In this document: positions 23,241 through 35,892 of the stretch, piece by piece | Layout: the number at the start of each line of letters is the position of its first letter | Numbering within the stretch: position 1 is the first letter of the stretch | Assembly (NCBI RefSeq): GCF_027595985.1 | Contig: NC_073306.1 | Coordinates: 194,772,000-194,835,999 of the forward strand | Length of the DNA: 64,000 bases | Reading direction: 5' to 3' | Source of the DNA: Sorex araneus | Taxonomy: Eukaryota; Chordata; Mammalia; Eulipotyphla; Soricidae | Position numbers and translations under genes: made by a program | Notes under the pieces: generated by a model | Seen by the model: only the letters and a program-made list of their open reading frames with translations | Database searches by the model: none | Told to the model about the DNA's origin: nothing

Positions 23241-24139
23241 GAAGGATGCAGGTATACAAAAATAATGAAAATTGTCTATTTCTTATAAGATAAGCTGGGA
23301 AACTTGGATAGGGTAATATTTAGGTAAAACTTAAATAAAGAATATTAATAATTAAAGTTCTGGAGAAAGTGTTCTCAAGGAAAAAATTCAAAAGCATGCA
23401 TAAATCTAGAGAAACAAGGAATTTTGTCTAAAGGACTAAAATAATGCTAAATTGACTCACAGTGAGCAAAGAGAAGAAAAGTAAACACTATCGAGAAGAC
23501 AGAGAAAGATCATTTCACAAAAGACCCAACATTTTAAATTTACCCTAAACATGAGATACCATTGGAGTTTTATATAGGATAACAATGTGATCTGATTAAT
23601 ATTTTAAATACTCACCTCCCTGATGTGAAGTGAATACCATACATTTGAGGGAACAAGAGTAGAAGGTATTTCAAGAATCCTGGTTGAAGGCAACTTAGAT
23701 TAGGATGAGGTCAATGATGCTAAAAGCTGGTCAATTATAAAAACAACAGAAAAATACCCAACATGTTTAAAGAATTGTTGAATCTGGGTTTAAATAAAAT
23801 TACACAACCTAGAAATAACTTATATTCTTATCCAGGCAAGTGTAGGAATAATAGTGGCATCTAATGAAGAGAAAAGATAGAAGAATATGAGTGTAAGAAT
23901 TAAAAGTAACCTTAAATCTCCATTAGATTTTCTAAGTATGAAACCTCTATACTCTTACCCCCTATACTCTTGCCTCTACACTCTTGCCTCTATACTCTTG
24001 CCCCCCTATGTCTCTTGCCCCACCTGGCTGTCTTCCCCAGGGCACCTTGGAGGGGCTGGGTTTCAGTTTCCCTCCCTGCCCCTAGCAGAGCTCCCGAGGC
24101 TGAAGACCTCCGGAGCCCAGCCACAGCCATGCTCAAGGG
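23241..24139. other. Intergenic, short CTCTTGCC-type tract
   Basis: Mostly AT-rich; at 23944-24010 there is a minisatellite-like run of 'ctctatactcttgcc'. From about 24030 it turns GC-rich and merges into the longer repeat at 24140. Confidence 0.5.
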
Positions 24140-24655
24140 CCCTCTCCACACGTTCGGATGAGGCTCATGCATGAAGGAACCAGCAGAGGAACCCAGGTGT
24201 GTGGGATCCTGGGGCTGAGATCTCCAAGTCTGCTTGGATCGGGACTGGGCCTCTTCCACCCAGATTCTCCATGTCCCAGTAGCTAGACGGTCACTCCCAG
24301 GGACTGCCCCCCCGGCGCCGTGTAATCCCACCAATGTCTAACATCCAGAGACTATAAAATCAAGCTCCTGGAAGCGGACATCTTTTAGCCTAGTTTTCCT
24401 TCTGAGAGAACCTGGCAAGCTACCAAGAGTTTCCTGCCCACATGGGAGAGCCTCGCAAACTCCCAGTGGTGTATTCATATGCCAAAACCAGTAACAATGA
24501 TGGGTCTCATTCCCCTGACCCTGAAATAGCCTCTAATGGACACCATTGGAAAGGACGAGTAAAGAGAGATTTCTAAAATCTCAAGGCTAGGACTAATGGA
24601 AACGTTACTGAGACTGCTTAAGAAATTCAACGATCAACAGGATGATGATGATGAG
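24140..24655 (+). repeat. Long repeat family, left arm of an inverted pair
   Basis: It runs from 'acacgttcggatgaggctcatgcatgaagg' through 'cattcccctgaccctgaaatagcc' to '(gat)n'. The reverse complement of the same landmarks is at 25263-25790. The downstream half shares motifs with the longer SINE-like elements at 34286 and 40130. Confidence 0.7.
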
Positions 24656-24788
24656 ACCTCTACTTACATCTATGTTATTTTTATTACTTGTTTTGCCAAG
24701 CATATTTTATTTTAATTACCAAGTTCACAATTACTAATGTCCAGTTAATATTTGATATTAATTCTTTGTACTAAAAATAGCTGACATT

Positions 24789-24962
24789 GGGGCTGGAGTG
24801 ATAGCACAGCGGGCAGGGCGTTTGCCTTGCATGTGGCCGACCTGGGTTCGATTCCCAGCATCCCATATGGTCCCCTGAGCACGGCCAGGGGTAATTCCTG
24901 AGTGCATGAGCCAGGAGCGACCCCTGAGCATCGCTGGGTGTGACCCAAAAAGAAAAAAAAAA
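24789..24962 (+). mobile_element. Young shrew SINE with target-site duplication
   Basis: Near-consensus element flanked by the direct repeat aaaatagctgacatt, which occurs just before it and again after its A tail. Confidence 0.95.
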
Positions 24963-25262
24963 TAGCTGACATTGTATATTCTGACAGAAGAAGAAATGAG
25001 GTGACTAACTTGCACTATATCCACTCTGCTCAACTAGCAATAATGGTCTTCAGAATGATGGTCACAGATTCAGGAAAAAAATTTTTTTTACCAATTATAA
25101 ATTGACTTAACATTGACTTAGAATTCATGAAATACATGTACAGATAAATAAATGTACAAGGCAACATCTTGATATGGATTTGGTGAATTCTAGGGACAAA
25201 TTCCCATGTCAGGTCACTTTGAAACAGGTAATAGTGGTCACATTAAACTAGCGTAAATGTGG

Positions 25263-25790
25263 ATTATTGTATCACTGTCATCCCGTTGATCATTGATTTG
25301 TTTGAGCAGGCCCAGTAACAACTCCATTCATTCTAGCCCTGAGATTTTAGGACCCTTTCTTTACTCATCCTTCCCAACGATGCTGCATTAGAGGCTCTTC
25401 AGGATCAGGGGAATGAGACCCATCATTGTTACTGTGTTTGGCATATGCATATGCCACGGGAAGCTTGCCATGCTCTTCCCCATGAGGGCAGTAGCTTGCA
25501 GGTTCTCCAAGAGGGAGAACGAGGCTATTAGATGTCACTCGCTTCCAGGAGCTTGGTTTTATAGTCTCTGGATGTTGGCCATTGATGGGATTACACAGCG
25601 CCCGGGGGTGGGGTGGGGTGGGGCAGTTTCTGAGTATGACTGCCTACCTACTAGAAAATGGGGAATCTGGGTAGAAGTGGCCCAGTCCTGATCCAAGCAC
25701 CCTTGGAGATCTCGGCCCCGGATACCCTACACCTGGGTTCCTCTGCTGGTTTCTTCATGCATGAGGCTCATTTGAACATGTGGAACATGT
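25263..25790 (-). repeat. Long repeat family, right arm of an inverted pair
   Basis: Reverse complement relation with 24140-24655: 'gatcattgatttgtttgagcaggcc', 'gaggctcttcaggatcaggg', 'cttcatgcatgaggctcat'. The spacer between the arms is about 600 bp and contains a young SINE. Confidence 0.7.
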
Positions 25791-26250
25791 TCGAACATCT
25801 TACATAAGAATTTAGATGGAAACATACGTGATTAAAAAACTGAGAAGGAAAAAGACAACGATAAAATTTTCTTTTTCATTTGTGGAATATTAAGAAGTAA
25901 AGCAAACAAAAAAATTCAACCAAAATAACTCTTAGACTTGGTGATTACCAGCAATGTAGAAGAGGGGAAGAGAAAATGTTTTGATTGTGATGAATGGAAT
26001 AACGATGGCAATGAATATGGGTGAAATATATTATCGAGGTGTGATAAACAGTTTTGTAAACCAATGAAGAGTCGAGAAAAGTCAAGAAATATATGCAACA
26101 TGGAGATATAGAAATTAAAATTGTTCACACAAATTTATGAACATGAAAATATTTTTCTAATAATTCTGAAATTTGCATGAATGGCTTCTAACATAATTTC
26201 AGAATTATTACACACAAACACACTTAAATTCACATGTTAAATCTCTCCAG
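25791..26250. other. Intergenic, nothing recognised
   Basis: AT-rich sequence. Confidence 0.45.
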
Positions 26251-26258
26251 AAGAAGGA

Positions 26259-26405
26259 AGGGAGGGAGGAAGGAAGGAAGGAAGGAAGGAAGGAAGGAAG
26301 GAAGGAAGGAAGGAAGGAAGGAAGGAAGGAAGGAAGGAAGGAAGGAAGGAAGGAGGAAGGGAGGGAGGGAGGGAGGGAGGGAGGGAGGGAGGGAGGGAGG
26401 AGGGA
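26259..26405 (+). repeat. (GGAA)n then (GGGA)n microsatellite
   Basis: A GGAA array changes to GGGA/GGAG at about 26350. Confidence 0.96.
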
Positions 26406-26890
26406 GGACACAACATTGAAAGCTCTTTCAGGGTCAGGGGAATGAGACCCAGCTTGATATATTTTGATATATTAGTAAAGTTTGATATATTAGTAAATTG
26501 CGATCAGGAATACTCATAAATATGTAGTATTATCTGCAATATTGAAAAAGCCCAATAAGCAATGAACGAGAAAATATGAAATGCTATTTTTATATTCTGA
26601 AAGAAAATTATAATCTACAATCTTATACAAAAACAGAATTTGAAATATGAGGCATAGTATTATTCTTCTGACCAAACTGACACTTAAGTTTTAAAAACAT
26701 AAAGAGAAATACTCAGGCAGAAAGACTATAATTTCTTCTTCAAATGTAAAATGCAGGAATTAAATAAAAAGAAATGATTGTGTGGATACATCTAAATAAT
26801 AGATATCTTAAAACATTAAAAGTAGATTGTGTGATGAATATATAAGTATAATTAGAACTCATTGTAACAATGACATATAAAAATAAGTAA
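26406..26890. other. Intergenic, nothing recognised
   Basis: AT-rich sequence. Confidence 0.45.
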
Positions 26891-26893
26891 GCT

Positions 26894-27915
26894 GGCAGTC
26901 TCGGGCCAAGGCCGGTGCCGGCTCAAGCTCCACCGAGATTCGACCCGGGTGGCCATGCCTTTGCACAGCCGCTTTGCTGCTGAACGACCAAGATCCAGAG
27001 CCTGCTATATGACTTGGGGTCCCAGGGAGTGCTTGCAGCCATGTCTCCTGACTGTGAACTAAGCTTTTGCCCCACGCTGACCAACGGGGGAAATATCCTT
27101 TTTCCTTGGTCCTGCTTCCCTCCGGGAGGAAGTGGCACAGTGTCTATGGAAATTTTAAGCAGGTATGAACTTGGTGGCGTGGGAAAAAAAAAATTGCGTT
27201 TTGAACTTGAAACAGCGGGACACCTAGGCAGTCTCGGGCCGGGGCCGGGGCCGGCTCAAGCTCCGCCAAGATTCGACCCGGGTGGCCATGCCTTTGCACA
27301 GCCGCTTTGCTGCTGAACGACCAGGATCCAGAGCCAGCTATATGACTTGGGGTCCCAGGGAGTGCTTGCAGCCATGTCTCCTGACTGTGAACTAAGCTTT
27401 TGCTCCATGCTGCTCCAGGAAGGGAAATGATTCAATTTCCAACTTAAATCTCTCTGGACTTAATTACTAAAATACAGAAATCCTAAACCGAGCGGCTGCT
27501 ACCACGGCCCTGCGACTTTATATCTCTTCATTCTCATCAGTGAAAAACTAATTATCAAATGTTTCCCTGTCAATAGGGCCCTATTCTTGGGGGATAAATT
27601 CCAACAAGAATACTGAGTTCTGTGTTGAAACTCCAACAACAATAGTGAGTTTTGTGTTGAAATATGGAATGTAATCAAGGTAAAGAGAAAAGGAAGTGAA
27701 ATTTATCAGTTATGCGGGGAGAGGGGTTGGGTGGTGGGGGGTGGGAGGTACACTGGGTTGTTTGTTTTTTTGGTTTTTTGTGGGGTTTTTTTGGTGGTGG
27801 AATATGGTGGAATATGAAAAAGGGCGGGTGTTTGAGTGTTGTATAACTGAGACATAAGCCTGAGAACTTTGTAACTTTCCACATGGTGATTCAATAAAAT
27901 AAAATTTAAAAAAAA
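26894..27915 (+). mobile_element. Composite non-autonomous retroposon: two GC-rich units plus L1-like 3' end
   Basis: A GC-rich block starting 'ggcagtctcgggcc' at 26894 recurs at 27227 (period 333 bp). The element then passes through a G/T-rich tract and finishes 'cttgtaact'-like text ('ctttgtaactttccacatgg'), 'tgattcaataaaat' and an A tail, like L1 3' ends in this window. The direct repeat aagtaagct flanks both sides, as expected for L1-machinery insertion. No coding capacity was seen. Confidence 0.75.
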
Positions 27916-28121
27916 GTAAGCTAAGTTGTCATGAGAGCTTTCCAATATCTGAGAAGAAATAAATGCAATAATTTTAAAAGATTTTTATAAACCAGGAGTG
28001 CATGTTTGGTTTTTCTCACACTCAAAATTGGCCAATTATATCCATAATATGCTTCAATAAAACATATTAACTAAAATAGATGTAACTCAACTTCATCTGT
28101 ATATATTCTCTTTTATTCCTT

Positions 28122-29757
28122 AATTTTTATTGAATCATCGTGAGATAGTTACAAAGCTTTCGTGATCGGTTTTCAGTCATACAATGTTCCAACACTCATC
28201 CCTCCACCGGTGTTCATTTCCCACCACCAGTATTCCTATATACCTCCTGCTACCACCACCCAGGCTGTCTGTATGGCAGGCACTTCTCTCTTTTCTCTCC
28301 TCTCCTCTCCTCTCCTCTCCTCTCCTCTCCTCTCCTCTCCTCTCCTCTCCTCTCCTCTCCTCTCCTCTCTCCTCTCCTCTCTCCTCTCCTCTCCTCTCCT
28401 CTCCTCTCCTCTCCTCTCCTCTCCTCTCCTCTCCTCTCCTCTCCTCTCCTCTCCTCTCCTCTCCTCTCCTCTCCTCTCTTCTCCTCTCCTCTCCTCTCCT
28501 CTCCTCTCCTCTCCCTCTTCCTATCCACATTTCCCACCACCAGTATTCCTATATACCTCCTGCTACCACCACCCAGGCTGTCTGTATGGCAGGCACTTCT
28601 CTCTTTTCTCTCCTCTCCTCTCCTCTCCTCTCCTCTGCTCTCCTCTGCTCTCCTCTGCTCTCCTCTGCTCTCCTCTGCTCTCTTCTCCTCTCCTCTCCTC
28701 TCCTCTCCTCTCCTCTCCTCTCCTCTCCTCTCCTCTCCTCTCCCTCTTCCTATCCATGTCCCTCTCCATCTCTTCTCTCCTCCCTTTCTTTCCCCTCCTT
28801 TCTCCTCCCCTTCCCTTCTCTTCTTTTTCCTCCCTTTCCCTCCATTCCCCTCCCCTTCTCCCTCCCTTGCCCCCTCTCTTCTTTCTCTCTCTCCCCCTCT
28901 CCTCTCTCTCCTCTCTCTGTCTCTCTCTTTCCCCTCTCTCTCCTCCTTCCCTCCATCATTCCCTCCCTCCCTCCTCCTGTTGGGCATTATAGTTTTCAAT
29001 ACATATACTGAAAAGCCATCCTGTTTGGTCCCTCACCACTTTCAGCACACATCTCCCATCCAGAGCAATACCTTCCAACAATTATTGTCATTATGGCCCC
29101 TTCTCTATACCAACTGCTCTTTCCCCAAGCCCTTGAGGCAGACTTCCAACCATGGACTATTTGTGCTGGTCCTTGTTTCTACTGTTCTTGGGTATTCGTC
29201 TCCTACTGCTTTTTTTCAAATATCTCACAAATGAGTGCAGTTATTCTATGTATGTCCTTCTCCTTCTGACTTTTTTCACAGCATGATGCTCTGCATGTCC
29301 ATCCATTTATAAGTGACTTTAATGACTTCATTTTTCTAACAGCTGTATAGTATTCCATTGTGTAGATGCACCATAGTTTCTTTAACCAGTTGTTTGTTCT
29401 CAGGTACTCGGGTTGTTTCCAAATTCTGGCTATTGTGAATAGAGCTGTGATGAACATAAGAGTGCAGATGGCATATCTACTGCGTATGATACTTTGCACC
29501 CCAGGGGTATATTCCAAAAGTGGTATTGCTGGGACATATGAAAGATCAATTTCTAGTATTTTGAGGAATGCCCATATTTTCTTCCAAAAAGGCCGAAGCC
29601 ATCGCATTCCCACTAGCAATGAATAACAGTCCCTTTCTTCCTGCAACTGCACCAGCACTAGTTGTCCTTATTCTTTTTTATGTGTGCCAGTATCTGCGAC
29701 ATAAGGCGATATCTAATTGTTGCTTTGATTTGCATCTCCCTGACGATTAGTGATGTA
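28122..29757 (-). mobile_element. L1 3' part, reverse orientation, with CT-expanded 3' UTR
   Basis: The antisense L1 tail begins near 28122 ('attgaatcatcgtgagatagttacaaagc'). The ORF2 C-terminal region follows from about 29230 to 29757, where the minus-strand reading includes 'WKQPEYLRTNNWLKKLW' and 'MEYYTAVRK'. The 3' UTR is swollen by the CT-rich array at 28280-28980. Confidence 0.85.
28280..28980 (+). repeat. (CTCTC)n-rich satellite with internal 310-bp duplication
   Basis: Pentanucleotide TCTCC/CTCTC arrays occur twice, each after the same 'accaccagtattcctatata...ggcaggcacttctctc' segment (28223 and 28534). Unit duplication and array growth together explain the size. It sits in the pyrimidine strand of an L1 3' UTR. 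Confidence 0.92.
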
Positions 29758-31262
29758 GGGAAACAGAAGATGGGAAGCATCACTTTCCCCAACTTCAAAC
29801 TGTACTACAAAGCAGTAGTAATTAAAACAGCATGGTATTTAAATAGAGACATACTCTCAAACCAAAAGAATAGAGTTTAATATACTGACACAGACCCTCA
29901 AATATATGATCACTTAATCTTTGACAAATGACCAAGAAACATGAAGTGGAGAAAGGAAAGCCTATTCAACAAGAGATACTGGGGAAACTGGACAGCTACA
30001 TGCAAAAAAAAGAAAAAATGAACTCAGACCTCTGTCTAATGCCATGCACAAAAGTCAGATCAAAATAGATTAAAGATCTCAATATCATATCTGAATCATT
30101 AAGGCATATGGAAAAAATTGTATGCAGAACCCTCCATGACATTGAAGCTAAAGGCATCTTTAAAGATGAAACACCATTGACCAAGCAAGTGGAAGCAAAG
30201 ATAAACAAATGGTACTACATTAATCTAAAAAGCTTCTGCACCTCAAAAAAGTGGTGACCAAGATACAGAGACAGGAAACAGAATGGGAAAAGTTATTTAC
30301 TCAATACCTGTCAGATGAGAGGTTAATATCCAAGTATATAAAGCACTGGTAGAACTTTACAAGAAAGAAAAACCTCCAACCCCATCAAAAAATGGGGAAA
30401 AGAAATGAACAGAAACTTCTCAAAGAAGAAATACAAGTTTCCAAAGGGTAAATGAAAAGAATTCATGTTTTCATGTTTTAATCTCTAGGATAATCACAAA
30501 AATAATAATAAAATAATATATGCTAACAAACAACAAGAAGAAATGAATAACCACCAATTAATGAATTAAATAGATGGCAAGAAATACAGAAAAATTCTTT
30601 TTAGGATGACAAGTTTGAACTGACTTCCATGAACACGAGAAACAGATGACTGGTTAAAGAAACTTGGTACATCTATACAATGGAATACTATGCAACTGTT
30701 AGGAGGGATGAAGTCATGAAATTTGTTTATAAATGGATAAACATGGAGAGTATCATGCTTACCGAAATGAGTCAGAAAGAGAGGGATAGACATAGAGGGA
30801 CTGCACTCATTTGTGGAGTATAAAATAACTTCACATGAGGCTGACACCCAAGGACTGTAGATACAAGGGCCAGGGGGACTGCCCCATAGCTGGAAGACTG
30901 GTTCATGAGTGGAGGGGAGAAGGCAGATGGAACAGAGAAGGGATCACTAAGAAAATGATGGCTGGAGGAACCAGTTGGGATGGGAGAAGATGCATGCCGA
31001 AAGTAGATAATGGACCAAACATGATGACCTCTCAGTGTCTGTGTTGCAAGCCATAATGCTTAAAAGTAGAGAGAGAGTATGGGAAATATTGTCTGCCATG
31101 GAGGCAGGGGGAGGGTGGGAAAGGGGGGGGGTATACCCGGGATATTGGTGGTGGGGAATGTGCACTGGTGGAGGGATGGGTGTTTGATCATTGTGAGATT
31201 GTAACCCAAACATGAAAGCTTGTAACTATCTCACAGTGTTAGATATAAAATTTTTAAAAATT
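29758..31262 (+). mobile_element. L1 3' part, forward orientation
   Basis: Starts within ORF2 ('gggaagcatcactttccccaac', matching the antisense of 46500-46530), runs through the ORF2 end and the 3' UTR, and ends at a poly(A)-like tail near 31262. Several stops and frame changes make ORF2 nonfunctional. Confidence 0.85.
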
Positions 31263-31847
31263 TAAAAAAATTGGAACTGAAAGGTACTAGAACTATTAAG
31301 TTTATCTTATTAGCTATGAAAAGACAATGATTGCCAGACCTAATTTTTCAATTATATATTGTCTATGAAAGAGTTCTTAAGGGTCCAGAAATATAATACA
31401 GTCAGTAATGTGCTTTCTTTGCACGCAGTGAACCCCAGTTTGATTCATAGTACTTCATGAGGTCCTATGAGCACTGCTAGGGGTCATTCCTGGATGCAGA
31501 GCAATTGCACAGAGCACAGAGTTCTGCCAGGTGAGACCCACCCCTGCCTCTAAATATTCTTAAGTATAAAGACACGAACAATTGGAGATAAAAAAAAATA
31601 AACTACACTGCCCAAAACACGGAAAGGAAGCTAGTAAATATATTAAGAGCAGATAATTGACTTACAGTTAAAAAGGATTAAAAGATAAGAAGGCATATAT
31701 ATTTTAATGTATGAATAAAAAATAAATTTTAAGAAGAATAAATCATCCTCTTAATGTAGTATGATCACTTCAATAAGTCAATTTCAAATTTCTTTAATAT
31801 ATTGCTTTTACCTACATAGTGTAAGAACAATAGAGTATTAAGAATAA
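31263..31847. other. Intergenic with one diverged SINE
   Basis: 31385-31540 (+) is an old SINE ('aaatataatacagtcagtaatgtgctttctttgcacgcagtgaacccc'). The rest is AT-rich. Confidence 0.55.
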
Positions 31848-32557
31848 AGACTATTATAATGAGGAAGATAATTTATATCATTGATTTTAATTCTACTACA
31901 AATATTTCTTTAGAGAAAAAAATTACCTTAAATACTTATAACACTAAAAGATTTCCATACACAATTTGAATTTCCCATAATAAAAGATAATTGCTACTTT
32001 AGGTACTGGTTTGAAGCCTATCTAGTCAATAACACTTTTTAAATAAGTTTTTAATTAAAATTTCGCTTGAGATAATTTTTTGTTGTTTTCTAAAGAACTG
32101 TTCTTCCGCCGATGTTGGACACTCTAATCCTCTGTTAGCTATGACCCATGAGAATGTTTCCGTTTGACAGTATTTATTCTGAATCCTTCATTGATCAATG
32201 TTCTAATAAAACTTGAAGTCACACCATGTATTTGAAACACTTGACTGAAAAATGTACCTTGGCATCAAAACAATGCACAGAACCAAGAAGGAAGTTAATA
32301 TTTTTCATAATGTACGTTAGTAGAGTTTATAATGAATTCAACATTGACTTAGACTGTGTTTTTTAGAAAAGAAATTGCAACCAAAACATTCTGGCATGAA
32401 GAGCCTGTTAATTGAAGGGTAATGCATTTTTAAATTTCAAAGCTGATTAAATCTCTTGGTGATAATCGGAGAATGGAATTGAAATAAACTTGAAACAACT
32501 GAAATAAAGTTGGAATAGAATTGTGTCAATACATAATTAATAATGGCAGGCGAGATT

Positions 32558-32700
32558 GTGTAGCTAGAAGGAAGGAGTGTGCTTTGCACTCAGCCAGTCC
32601 GGGTTCAATCCCCTGCACTCTGATCTCCAAGCCTTGCCGGGAATGCCACCTGAGTATATACATCCACGAATAAGGCCTGAGCATAGCCAAATATCCCCCC
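32558..32700 (+). mobile_element. Diverged SINE (also at 52619-52760)
   Basis: 'Gtgctttgcactcagccagtccgggttcaatcccctgc' and 'ggcctgagcatagcc' mark an old SINE shared by both duplication copies. Confidence 0.65.
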
Positions 32701-33147
32701 CTAAAAGAAGAATTAACTAAGTTGTCCCTGGGTTCTAGTTATTAATTGCATTTATTCATTAGTAAAGATATGGCAACAAATACTTGGTAGTTTATTTCAA
32801 TTCTGTTCTCTTACCACCAAAAGCTTTAATCACCTCTGAAATTTAAAACTGCATTACCCCTCAATTAATAGAGACTCATAATGCCAGGATATTTTGTTCC
32901 TGTTTTTTGGCCATTTCTTTAAAAAAGAAACAGGCCAATTTTATTGATTTTCCCATTGGTTTACACTACTATAAAATGTCAGGAGTACAACTTCAAAGCA
33001 TGACTCACACACCCGTTACTTAAATTCCAGTGCCATTACACTGTCAAAATGAATCCTTCTACCCACATACAGTTAAATGTGGGTTCATCAGGTATACTTA
33101 AGAGTCATATATACTTAAGAGTCGAAGAGTTGGTTTTTGTTTCTTGG

Positions 33148-33330
33148 ATCTTGGGGGGGGGGGTGTGCCTTCCAAGGGATGCTCTAGAGGCTCAGGACTC
33201 CACTTGTGATTGTGGCCAGCTGGGCCTACATTTGCATGCCCCGAAGGTGTATGCCCTCAGCCCTGTAGTACTCAGGAACATCCGGCCATGCACAGTGCTC
33301 CATTCCCCAGGATCACACAATAGCGTTCAG
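33148..33330 (-). mobile_element. Possible diverged reverse SINE (also at 53201-53390)
   Basis: The G-run followed by 'gtgtgccttccaagggatgctc...' resembles the SINE 3' end on the minus strand, but the body is poorly conserved. Copy 2 has a longer G-run. Confidence 0.35.
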
Positions 33331-33499
33331 AATAGTTGCTTATTATGTTTTATTGTGTTTTGTCATAACTTTTGCTTTGGTTATTAATAGTTCACATATG
33401 AGTAAAACCATCTGATACCAGGATGCTAAAAATTGTCTAAATTTAGGAAGATATTCCTATTGAAAGACTAATATTTACTAATATGAGTCAATCTTTTCG

Positions 33500-33640
33500 T
33501 TTTTTGAGCCACACCCTGAAACCTGGCTCTGTACTTCTAAATGGAGTTGGGGGACCCTCTGGGTTGCTGGGAATTGAACCCTGTGTCAACCACAAGCAAG
33601 GCAAGTACCTTACCTGTTGTACTATCTTTCTGGCTCCATG
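33500..33640 (-). mobile_element. Diverged reverse SINE (also at 53568-53708)
   Basis: 'Gccacaccctgaaacctggctctgtac...gggaattgaaccctgtgtcaacc...gcaaggcaagtacc...' reads as the SINE on the minus strand. Confidence 0.75.
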
Positions 33641-34285
33641 AATCAAGCCTTTTATAGTTCCAAATAGTACTAAATTTGAAGAACAATTTTATGAAGCAAA
33701 ATTCTATTTTAGATGATAATCTTAGACATATATTAAGTAGGAAGCTGATTAAAGAACAGCCAAACACAGCAGGAAGATGAGATTTTAATTTAGCTACCTG
33801 ATTATATTTCCTAGACACAATTAAGCTACTTTTAGACAAAATACCATCACACTTTTGTCTGTAACTCGGACATTTTGCATAACAATTCATCAGACATGTA
33901 TGACCATAAATGTGTAACCATAAAACATTTCCTAAAATAAAAATAACTTACAAATAAAACAATCTGACATTTTATTTTCACTTCTAATATGTTCAATGCA
34001 GTCTTTAAATTCTGTTTGTTACTCTCTAAATGCTATCAAACTTTACAAATGGATTGCGTCCACATTTCAACAAGTACTTGTATTAAAATGTTAATTAGTG
34101 ATTGGAAATCAGTTGTATTTTGGAACAAAATTACACAATGGAAAAATTCAAGTTCTGAAATAAGTCAAATTTAGTATCAAATCCAGTCTAAAATATTTGT
34201 GAACTTTGAGCAAATTTCTCAACTTTTCTGATTTACTTTTTAATCAGAATTATATCCTTGAGTTATTTGAGTACTTAATTATCTG

Positions 34286-34536
34286 GGCTGGAACGATAGT
34301 ACAGCTTGTAGGGTGTTTGCCTTGCATGCAGCTGACCCGTGTTCGATTCCTCCTTCCCTCTTGGAGAGCCCACAAGATACCGAGAGTATCCTGCCCACAC
34401 GGTAGTCTGGAAAGCTACCCGTGGCGTATTCGATATGCCAAAAGCAGTAACAACAAGTATCACAATGCACACGTCACTGGTACCCGCTCAGGCAAATTAA
34501 TGAGCGGGACGACAGTGCTGCAGTGCTACTTAAATA
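34286..34536 (+). mobile_element. Long SINE variant with extra 3' module (also at 54354-54604)
   Basis: Usual head ('gggctggaacgatagtacagc', 'gtgttcgattcc'), then a different body: 'cttggagagcccacaagataccgagag', 'gtggcgtattcgatatgccaaaagcagtaacaac'. The same body occurs in reverse at 40130-40403. Confidence 0.85.
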
Positions 34537-35662
34537 TCTAACATTCATAAAGTAGTTAGTACACAGTCTATAATGTAATAACTAGAATTATAGCTATCAG
34601 GCAATAAAGTATAACATCTGATTTTGAAGAATTTTCTTTTAACTGAATAATATATAAGTGTAAATCACTCACTACAAGAATTTATTTTAAACATAAAATT
34701 AGTTTACTACATACATTTGTCATAAATTAAAAGCAGACTGACTTACTTTCCCAATGATTTATACCAGGCTAGTGTATGTTTTCTTATTCATATTGTTTAG
34801 CTAATAGTGATAATACCACATACTTATGGAATCCAATACACCTTAAAGTATTTTATAACCCTACAAGTATTCCAGTTATTCATTAGAAATACAAAAAATT
34901 AAGTTTCATATGTTTTGTATTTTAAGTAAAACTAATGTCTAAAAACATTTAACTATTAAAAAGAAATGCTAAGGCAAACGAGCTTAAAGTGAACTCTAAA
35001 ATCTCAGATAGAAGTCAGCAATTCAGAAAAACTATGAAACTCTGTTTTGAATTTTTCCTCTCCCATCATAAGATCTTTCTAAAATTGAAAGTGCATTTAC
35101 TTCAACTTCCTCTATTTTCCTTCTTTAAAATCCATGATTAAAACTAATATTACTTTTATACCTCAGCTCTGATATATGTCTAAATGTGGAAACAATATAA
35201 ATATCATTTTATATTAGTGGTTCTCATAATGGCTTTACATTGGTTTTACTTCAAGAGAGGATAAGGATTGCTTTTTTAATGACAAAACTAGCTCAGACTT
35301 GTGGGAACTACAGTAGTATCAAATGAGGTGCCTTCTGAGTGGTGGGATGACACTGAAAGTTTGGTGAGAATAGTGGCAAATAGTAACAATACCCATAGAG
35401 TGTTGAGGAGCTACACCCTTTCAATTCTGTAGTTTTGTAAAAAATAATAAATCAATTCAAAAAATTGAAGAGAAAATCTTAGTTAATTTTACATGTCTTA
35501 CTGTTCCCCAGATTCATGAAGAACAACTGATCCTAGAATCAAAAATATTTTAAAAGTTGCCCAGGTAATTTTAATTCAATTTGAAAAACCACTGTATTGT
35601 AGTTCTCTGAATGCTTCCTAAGGTTTGAAAAACAATAATTGGATCCCAGTTCTATAGTTGAA

Positions 35663-35774
35663 GTTGCCAAATTGGCAACCACATATTCCTTGTTTACGTA
35701 AAGAAAATCAACACCAATTATCTTCTCTCAACCTTTCTCTTAACTCCAATGAAAATTCAGGTAGGTATTTAAGG
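35663..35774 (+). promoter_or_regulatory. Gene 3 proximal promoter: palindromic element plus TATA-like box
   Basis: GTTGCCAAATTGGCAAC (35663-35679) has 8-bp inverted arms and lies about 100 bp before the TATA-like gtatttaagg (35765-35774). It matches the gene 2 and gene 4 promoters in sequence and spacing. Confidence 0.68.
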
Positions 35775-35795
35775 AGGGAGGTTTTGTGTAGAAGT

Positions 35796-35892
35796 TCTTT
35801 TTCTTCTTGAATTTCTTAAATAGTGGCTATCCAAACATTGAAAGAAGTAAAAATAAGCAACAATTTCTTTTCAAAGAAGAATCTCCTGCAAG
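35796..35892 (+). other. Gene 3 untranslated first exon (predicted)
   Basis: Begins about 25-30 bp after the TATA-like box and ends at a strong donor, gcaag|gtaagt (donor at 35893). The start is approximate. The matching exon in gene 4 has a changed donor. Confidence 0.6.

Noticed and set aside
28162..29011. 276-residue Leu/Ser-rich ORF across the CT array
   Set aside because: Explained entirely by the TCTCC pentanucleotide repeat being open in all frames.
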